64,000 nucleotides of DNA from an uncultured Allomuricauda sp. GTDB taxonomy: Bacteria; Bacteroidota; Bacteroidia; Flavobacteriales; Flavobacteriaceae. Shown here piece by piece: positions 59,338 to 64,000 of this stretch (positions are counted from its first letter, which is position 1; each line of letters begins with the position of its first letter). The notes beneath the pieces were generated by a model. That model saw only the letters and a list, made by a program, of their open reading frames with translations, had not been told where the DNA came from and searched no databases. The stretch covers positions 310,001 through 374,000 of the forward strand of contig NZ_CANMOO010000002.1 of assembly GCF_947499585.1 (NCBI RefSeq). Direction: 5' to 3'. A program made the position numbers and the translations under genes.

Positions 59338-59975
59338 TTACCCATTAATTTGAGAGCATACGCGCATGTAAACCCTTCGAATTCCAAAAATTCAACATCG
59401 TAATGAGATTTTTTTCCTTTATACAAAATCTCTGCCACCGTCCTACTATCATCAAACGTAAAATCCATGACATCTATATGTCGTAAAAAGCTAAGTCCTT
59501 TTTGGGCATAAATTTTATAAAGAGACTCCTTAGCACCCCAAACCATAGTCAATTTTCTAATTATGGCGTCGGTATTAGCCAGCGTTCTATACTCCTGTAT
59601 TGGTGTAAACTTATGAGCAATTCGAAGAATTTTGTCACGTTGCATTTCAATATCGATTCCCACCTCATCCGTCTCGCTCACAATAATACCCGTAAAATTA
59701 TGGGAATGGGTTATAGAAATATGATTACCGTCATTTAAATGCGGTTTGCCCATGTCGTCATAAAACAAATCGCTGTCTATATATCCTGTTAGTGCCAAAA
59801 GATGCCGAATGCTCAAGAATGCTCTTCTATGGGCTTCAGATTTCATGCCATCCATGCGGTTTTGACAATGGGGCGTAAGCACAATCCCTTCAGATAATTC
59901 ATCCTCGGGCTCTGTAACCTTCCAAAGATATACGGAAGTAGTAGGTGAAACTGTTATGGTTTTGTAAATGGGCAC
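59334..59975 (-). CDS. 4'-phosphopantetheinyl transferase (Sfp type)
   Basis: A 213-residue Sfp-type enzyme transferring phosphopantetheine from coenzyme A to carrier proteins. The diagnostic motifs are VGIDIEMQRDKILRIAHKF (about residue 109) and the WGAKESLYKIY motif (about residue 145), with the N-terminal HRRAFLSIRHLLAL block that recognises CoA. It is single-copy here and not linked to polyketide or NRPS genes, so it may serve the fatty-acid ACP. It is divergent from ahcY. Confidence 0.92.
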   Translation of the reverse strand: MPIYKTITVSPTTSVYLWKVTEPEDELSEGIVLTPHCQNRMDGMKSEAHRRAFLSIRHLLALTGYIDSDLFYDDMGKPHLNDGNHISITHSHNFTGIIVSETDEVGIDIEMQRDKILRIAHKFTPIQEYRTLANTDAIIRKLTMVWGAKESLYKIYAQKGLSFLRHIDVMDFTFDDSRTVAEILYKGKKSHYDVEFLEFEGFTCAYALKLMGN

Positions 59976-59996
59976 GGTGAATATTTAAGTTATTTG

Positions 59997-60004
59997 TACC
60001 TTTG
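59997..60004 (+). promoter_or_regulatory. -7 box of ahcY (TACCTTTG)
   Basis: TACCTTTG matches TAnnTTTG, giving a 5' leader of roughly 40 bases. No -33 TTG at usual spacing. Confidence 0.5.
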
Positions 60005-60049
60005 CAGACTATATAAACGAAGCTACAAAAGTAAATTAACAATAAAAAT

Positions 60050-61366
60050 ATGAGCACTAAAACAATTCCTTATGTACCATTCAAGGTCAAGGATATTTCC
60101 CTAGCTGATTGGGGGCGCAAAGAAATTGAACTTGCTGAAGCGGAAATGCCGGGTCTTATGGCATTGCGCGAGGAGTACAAGGATGAACAACCTCTTAAAG
60201 GCACTCGGATTGCTGGTTGTTTGCACATGACGATTCAAACTGCAGTTTTGATTGAAACTTTGGTTGAATTAGGTGCAGATGTCACTTGGAGCTCTTGTAA
60301 TATTTTTTCTACCCAAGACCATGCTGCTGCTGCAATAGCCGCTGCAGGAATTCCGGTTTATGCATGGAAAGGGATGAATGAAGAAGAGTTTGACTGGTGT
60401 ATTGAGCAAACTCTGTTCTTTGGAGAAGACAGACAGCCTTTGAATATGATTTTGGATGATGGTGGAGATTTAACCAATATGGTTTTGGATCAATACCCTG
60501 AGTTGGCTGGGGCAATCAAAGGGCTTTCTGAAGAAACTACCACTGGGGTACATCGTTTATACGAAAGAGTAAAAAATGGCACGCTACCCATGCCTGCTAT
60601 TAATGTAAACGACTCTGTTACCAAATCTAAGTTTGATAACAAGTACGGTTGCAAAGAAAGTGCTGTTGATGCTATTCGCCGTGCCACCGATACCATGTTA
60701 GCTGGAAAAAAGGTCGTAGTTGCAGGATATGGTGATGTTGGAAAGGGAACTGCTGCTTCTTTTAGAGGTGCTGGGGCCATTGTAACTGTTACCGAAATTG
60801 ACCCTATCTGTGCGTTGCAAGCATGTATGGATGGTTATGAAGTAAAACTACTTGAAACTGTTATTGGCAAAGCTGATATCGTTATTACCACAACTGGGAA
60901 CAAGGATATTATCCGTGAAGAACACTTTCGCGCTTTGAAAGACAAGGCTATAGTTTGTAACATTGGGCATTTTGACAATGAAATAGATATGGCTTGGTTG
61001 AATGGTCGGTATGGTAATACTAAAGATGAGATTAAACCTCAAGTAGATAAATATACTGTTGAAGGTAAAGATATTATCATTTTGGCTGAAGGCCGATTGG
61101 TAAACCTTGGTTGCGCAACTGGACATCCTAGTTTTGTAATGAGTAATTCATTCACCAATCAAACTTTAGCTCAAATTGAATTGTGGAAGAATAGTGACAA
61201 GTACGAGAACGATGTGTACATGCTTCCAAAACATTTAGATGAAAAAGTTGCCAAACTACACTTAGCTCGTTTAGGTGCGGAACTTACGGAACTTAAGAAA
61301 GATCAAGCAGAATATATTGGCGTGACTGTTGAAGGCCCATATAAACCAGAATATTATAGATATTAG
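60050..61366 (+). CDS. ahcY: Adenosylhomocysteinase
   Basis: A 438-residue NAD-dependent enzyme hydrolysing S-adenosylhomocysteine to adenosine and homocysteine, closing the methylation cycle. The typical segments are [40 protein letters not shown], the NAD site [35 protein letters not shown], and the C-terminal [20 protein letters not shown] and YKPEYYRY. The length is normal, and the terminal Lys-Pro-x-x-Tyr-Arg-Tyr end is characteristic. It ends in a hairpin terminator. Confidence 0.98.
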   Translation: MSTKTIPYVPFKVKDISLADWGRKEIELAEAEMPGLMALREEYKDEQPLKGTRIAGCLHMTIQTAVLIETLVELGADVTWSSCNIFSTQDHAAAAIAAAGIPVYAWKGMNEEEFDWCIEQTLFFGEDRQPLNMILDDGGDLTNMVLDQYPELAGAIKGLSEETTTGVHRLYERVKNGTLPMPAINVNDSVTKSKFDNKYGCKESAVDAIRRATDTMLAGKKVVVAGYGDVGKGTAASFRGAGAIVTVTEIDPICALQACMDGYEVKLLETVIGKADIVITTTGNKDIIREEHFRALKDKAIVCNIGHFDNEIDMAWLNGRYGNTKDEIKPQVDKYTVEGKDIIILAEGRLVNLGCATGHPSFVMSNSFTNQTLAQIELWKNSDKYENDVYMLPKHLDEKVAKLHLARLGAELTELKKDQAEYIGVTVEGPYKPEYYRY

Positions 61367-61388
61367 CCTTTTCTAGGTTAAATTCAAG

Positions 61389-61425
61389 AATAAACCCTTG
61401 CAATTGTGTGAGGGTTTATTTTTTG
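61389..61425 (+). terminator. Terminator of ahcY
   Basis: AATAAACCCT pairs with AGGGTTTATT around a 12-base loop, followed by T6, about 20 bases after the stop codon. Confidence 0.88.
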
Positions 61426-61456
61426 ATGCGATATTTACAACAACAACGATTACTGT

Positions 61457-62560
61457 ATGAACATTATCTTAACAGGGGCTACAGGAACATTAGGGTCACA
61501 AATACTTTTTTCTATCCTTGAAAGTAGATTTGAGTCTTTGGAAAAGATATATCTAATCGTTCGTAAGAAAAATTTGGCTTCCCCCGAGGCCAGGATTTTC
61601 AAAATGCTTGAGAGCAATGTTGTTTCAGAATTTATCCGTGAACATAGAACTGAAATAGCTGAAAAAATTCAAGTTATTGCCGCAGAAGACATACTTGAAC
61701 CCAGTACTTTTCTACAAAGCAATAAAAAATATCATTTTATACATTCAGCAGGTTACGTGAACCTATCTGTGGATCCAGACAGTAAGGAAGAAATTTTTAA
61801 AGAAAACCTCACCTTTACAGAGAACATATTCAAGGCCTACACGCCATACCTCACTAAATTCATTTATATCAGTACTGCATTTTCCATTGGAAAATTAGGC
61901 GGAATTCTAAATGATAATTATGTGACTACAGAGCAGAATGATTACCGTAATTATTATGAGGCTTCAAAACATGCTGCAGAAAAGTTTTTGATGAAAGCGG
62001 GGGCGGCATCAAAAATTCCTATTCAAATATTAAGACCTAGTGTATTGGGTGGAAATATCCTTGACAAACCAAGTTTTTTTATTTCAAAGTACATGGTGTT
62101 CTATCTTTTTGCCAAGTTCTTCTACCGCAATACTTCTATTGATGCAGTGCGCATACAAGCAAATATGGACAGTAAGCTTAATATCATTCCAACTGATTAT
62201 GCTGCAAAAGTGATTGCCAAAGTATTCGATACCGATGTTGAACAACTCAATATTGTCAATTCAGAAGGGACAAACATTTTTAACGGAATTGCCAAAATCT
62301 TAGAAACGGTCAACTTTAAAAACTTTAGACTTACCCAAGAGTTAATGGATACTGCTTCAGAGTTTGAAAGCTCTTTAGAGCAATTTTACTATGAGACCAT
62401 TGGTGTTCATCTAACTCCTTACCTAACTTCAAAACCTTATGAATGGGATACTACCTTATTAGAAAGTATTCTGCCCATACCCAAGTATAATTTAGAGGAT
62501 TATTTGGTGTCCACTGTGGAGTTTGCTAAAACCAATGGGTTTCGGAATCAAAGATGGTAA
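61457..62560 (+). CDS. Fatty acyl reductase-like SDR (male-sterility domain)
   Basis: A 367-residue extended SDR with the thioester/fatty-acyl reductase (NAD_binding_4) pattern: Rossmann motif ILTGATGTLGSQILFSIL (residues 4-21), LEKIYLIVRKKNL, YHFIHSAGYVNLS, KFIYISTAFSIGK and the catalytic YYEASKHAAEKFL with YxxxK (about residue 173). RPSVLGGNILDKPSFF follows as in this group. It lacks an adenylation or carrier domain, so it acts on free acyl-CoA or carrier-linked substrates that are not predictable. It is monocistronic behind the ahcY terminator. Confidence 0.85.
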   Translation: MNIILTGATGTLGSQILFSILESRFESLEKIYLIVRKKNLASPEARIFKMLESNVVSEFIREHRTEIAEKIQVIAAEDILEPSTFLQSNKKYHFIHSAGYVNLSVDPDSKEEIFKENLTFTENIFKAYTPYLTKFIYISTAFSIGKLGGILNDNYVTTEQNDYRNYYEASKHAAEKFLMKAGAASKIPIQILRPSVLGGNILDKPSFFISKYMVFYLFAKFFYRNTSIDAVRIQANMDSKLNIIPTDYAAKVIAKVFDTDVEQLNIVNSEGTNIFNGIAKILETVNFKNFRLTQELMDTASEFESSLEQFYYETIGVHLTPYLTSKPYEWDTTLLESILPIPKYNLEDYLVSTVEFAKTNGFRNQRW

Positions 62561-62631
62561 GCTTACAGGCATGACTCATTCCAAAAGGAAATGGTCATTT
62601 TAAAGTATCTCCCATAAAATGTTATGTTCGC

Positions 62632-63387
62632 TTACATATCCAACCAACGCTTAAAATTAGTAGTACGCTCCCTTGAAACAACTATCTGTTCTTCCTCTTT
62701 AGGCAATAACTTCAGAAGCAGTCGACTATTAAAATAACTGTGAATCTCAACAACCGCTTTTACAGAAACCATAAACTTGCGATTGATTCTAAAAAAATGA
62801 ATAGGATTTAAAATATTCTCCAACTGATCAATAGTATATTCAATGGGGTAAGATTGTCCAGTATGGGTCTGTAGACAGATCAAACCTTCATGCGATTTAA
62901 AATACGCTATATCTTCTACATTAAAAGATCTAAACTGATTTCCAACTTTTACCATAAAACGATGTTTGTATTCCTTATGAAAAAGTTGTTTTAGATGCTC
63001 CAGATTATCGGTAGAAGTATGTCCATTTCTGGTAACATTTTTTTTAAATTTTTCAAGGGCTGCTTTTAAATCAGCTTTTACAATGGGTTTCAATAAATAA
63101 TCGACCCCATTATACTTGAATCCTCTGATAGCAAATTCATTATAGGCGGTAGTAAATATAACGGGCGGGTGGTCGGTAATATCATCCAAAATATCAAATC
63201 CGTAGCCATCATTAAGTTGAATGTCTAAAAAAATCAAATCAGGGCGGTCATTCTTTTTGAACCACTTTACACCACTCTCCACAGAATTTAAACTGCCAAC
63301 AATCTCTATTTCTGGTGCTAATTCCCTTACCAATTTCGTCAATCGTTTGGAAGCAAACTCCTCATCCTCTATAATTACTGCTCTCAT
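62632..63387 (-). CDS. LytTR-family response regulator
   Basis: A 251-residue regulator with a receiver domain (IIEDEEFASKRLTKLVRELA, the phospho-Asp in RPDLIFLDIQLNDGYGFD, then VIFTTAYNEFAIRGFKYNGV and DYLLKPIVKADL) and a C-terminal LytTR DNA-binding domain beginning at about residue 148 (RFMVKVGNQFRSFNVEDIAY, then IHFFRINRKFMVSVKAVVEI). It pairs with the sensor kinase one base upstream, a typical LytS/LytR pair. The target genes are unknown. Confidence 0.94.
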   Translation of the reverse strand: MRAVIIEDEEFASKRLTKLVRELAPEIEIVGSLNSVESGVKWFKKNDRPDLIFLDIQLNDGYGFDILDDITDHPPVIFTTAYNEFAIRGFKYNGVDYLLKPIVKADLKAALEKFKKNVTRNGHTSTDNLEHLKQLFHKEYKHRFMVKVGNQFRSFNVEDIAYFKSHEGLICLQTHTGQSYPIEYTIDQLENILNPIHFFRINRKFMVSVKAVVEIHSYFNSRLLLKLLPKEEEQIVVSRERTTNFKRWLDM

Positions 63388-63388
63388 T

Positions 63389-64000
63389 TTAGGATACAGA
63401 TATTAAATTGATTTCCTTGACTTCTTTATCCAATAATGGAATAATAACCTCAAAAAAGCCTGTGTCTTCTCTCACCAAAACTGCTTTATTGGTATAATAT
63501 GAATATCTTTTCTTAATATTTTCCAGGCCTAGTTTGGTGGTCTTTTGTTTCAACTCTCGTTTTCTAAGGTTGTTTTTAATGGCCAATGCATTAGTTTCAA
63601 TAGAAGTAATAGAAATCTGTAAAGGTCTTTCCTTGGAATACAAATTATGTTTTAGAGCATTTTCTATCAGCATTTGTAAAGTCAATGTAGGAATCCAATA
63701 CCCATCTGGAGAAACCTTGATGTCCGTTTCTATGACCACCGCATTTTTATGTCTTACCTCCATCATAAATACATAAGCATCCAAAAAACTTAATTCCTTT
63801 TGCAAGCTTACCAAATCCTCCTCTTTATTGTCTAAAATATAACGGTAACTAGAAGCCAATCTAGTTACAAAATCAGAAGCCAGGTCACGATCCTCATACA
63901 TTAAAGACGTTAAGGTATTCAAACTATTAAACAAAAAATGAGGGCTTATCTGGCTTTTTAAAGAAGAGTACTTGGAGGCCAGCATTTCCCTCTTTAAATT
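63389..64000 (-). CDS. LytS/YehU-type sensor histidine kinase (cut by right edge)
   Basis: The C-terminal part of a histidine kinase of the LytS/YehU (His_kinase, DUF3450-like) type. The H-box reads LKSQISPHFLFNSLNTLTSL, the N-box LQMLIENALKHN, and the ATP lid region contains KLGLENIKKRYSYYT. The frame remains open to base 64000, so the sensing and membrane domains lie outside the window. It is followed by the LytTR regulator after one base. The ATG near 63985 is internal to the H-box region and is not the start. Confidence 0.93.
   Translation of the reverse strand, partial: NLKREMLASKYSSLKSQISPHFLFNSLNTLTSLMYEDRDLASDFVTRLASSYRYILDNKEEDLVSLQKELSFLDAYVFMMEVRHKNAVVIETDIKVSPDGYWIPTLTLQMLIENALKHNLYSKERPLQISITSIETNALAIKNNLRKRELKQKTTKLGLENIKKRYSYYTNKAVLVREDTGFFEVIIPLLDKEVKEINLISVS

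Noticed and set aside
1..64000. tRNA, rRNA, CRISPR, insertion sequences and prophage
   Set aside because: No T-loop GTTCGA-type clover, rRNA stretch, regular spacer repeat, transposase or integrase was recognised on either strand.

Overview
The window reads as chromosome from a marine-type member of the Flavobacteriaceae (phylum Bacteroidota). The evidence is low GC, type IX secretion (T9SS) sorting domains of both type A and type B, TonB-dependent receptors with companion lipoproteins, lineage-restricted families (DUF4271, DUF4296, DUF3098, DUF3127, DUF4301), and many start codons preceded by the Bacteroidota sigma-A -7 box TAnnTTTG. The genus cannot be fixed from sequence alone. No rRNA, tRNA, CRISPR array, insertion sequence, integrase or phage gene was seen. 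Almost all the coding space is housekeeping and metabolism in short operons.

Layout. 0-3 kb: the end of a TonB receptor, its lipoprotein, and two tandem miniature T9SS sorting-domain proteins. 3-20 kb: a LuxE-like protein, tyrS, an SDR epimerase, DUF4296, pyrC, two glycosyltransferases, DUF4271-hemD, pckA, a saccharopine dehydrogenase-like/Lrp pair, DinB/HxlR, a zinc peptidase, ald and a SemiSWEET transporter. 20-28 kb: leuS carrying two in-frame palindromic repeat insertions, a large T9SS type B protein, and the ftsX-DUF3098-uppP-truB operon. 28-35.5 kb: a TonB-like protein, a thioredoxin, YitT, and a TetR/ABC/HlyD/TolC exporter whose ABC ATPase motifs are badly degraded.

35.6-41.6 kb is the most unusual part. 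It holds a Na+/bicarbonate transporter (SbtA family), a Thermus-type isocitrate dehydrogenase, a CbbR-like LysR regulator, a CutA/PII-fold protein and two families of small unknown proteins, each with copies near both enzyme and transporter. The icd and sbtA transcription units share a near-identical 22-bp promoter element (21/22) at identical spacing from the -7 box. This points to one inorganic-carbon regulon linking bicarbonate uptake with isocitrate dehydrogenase.

41.6-51 kb: tag, aat, a short-chain fatty acid transporter, DUF3127, a histidine kinase, HIT, greA, a Rieske-like lipoprotein with broken ligands, a Gfo/Idh/MocA oxidoreductase, and a TonB receptor behind a TPP riboswitch. 51-56 kb: a hybrid histidine kinase convergent with an NtrC-type sigma-54 activator, beside a PepSY-like secreted protein with a sigma-54-like promoter. 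55.8-56.3 kb: a gene-poor stretch with terminator-bounded tiny transcription units. 56.3-60 kb: DUF4301, a NadR-like kinase, a PnuC-family permease and a YkoF/MTH1187-type thiamine-binding protein, possibly the cytoplasmic half of the thiamine uptake route begun by the riboswitch-controlled receptor. 60-64 kb: a phosphopantetheinyl transferase, ahcY, a fatty-acyl reductase-like protein and a LytS/LytR pair that runs off the right edge.
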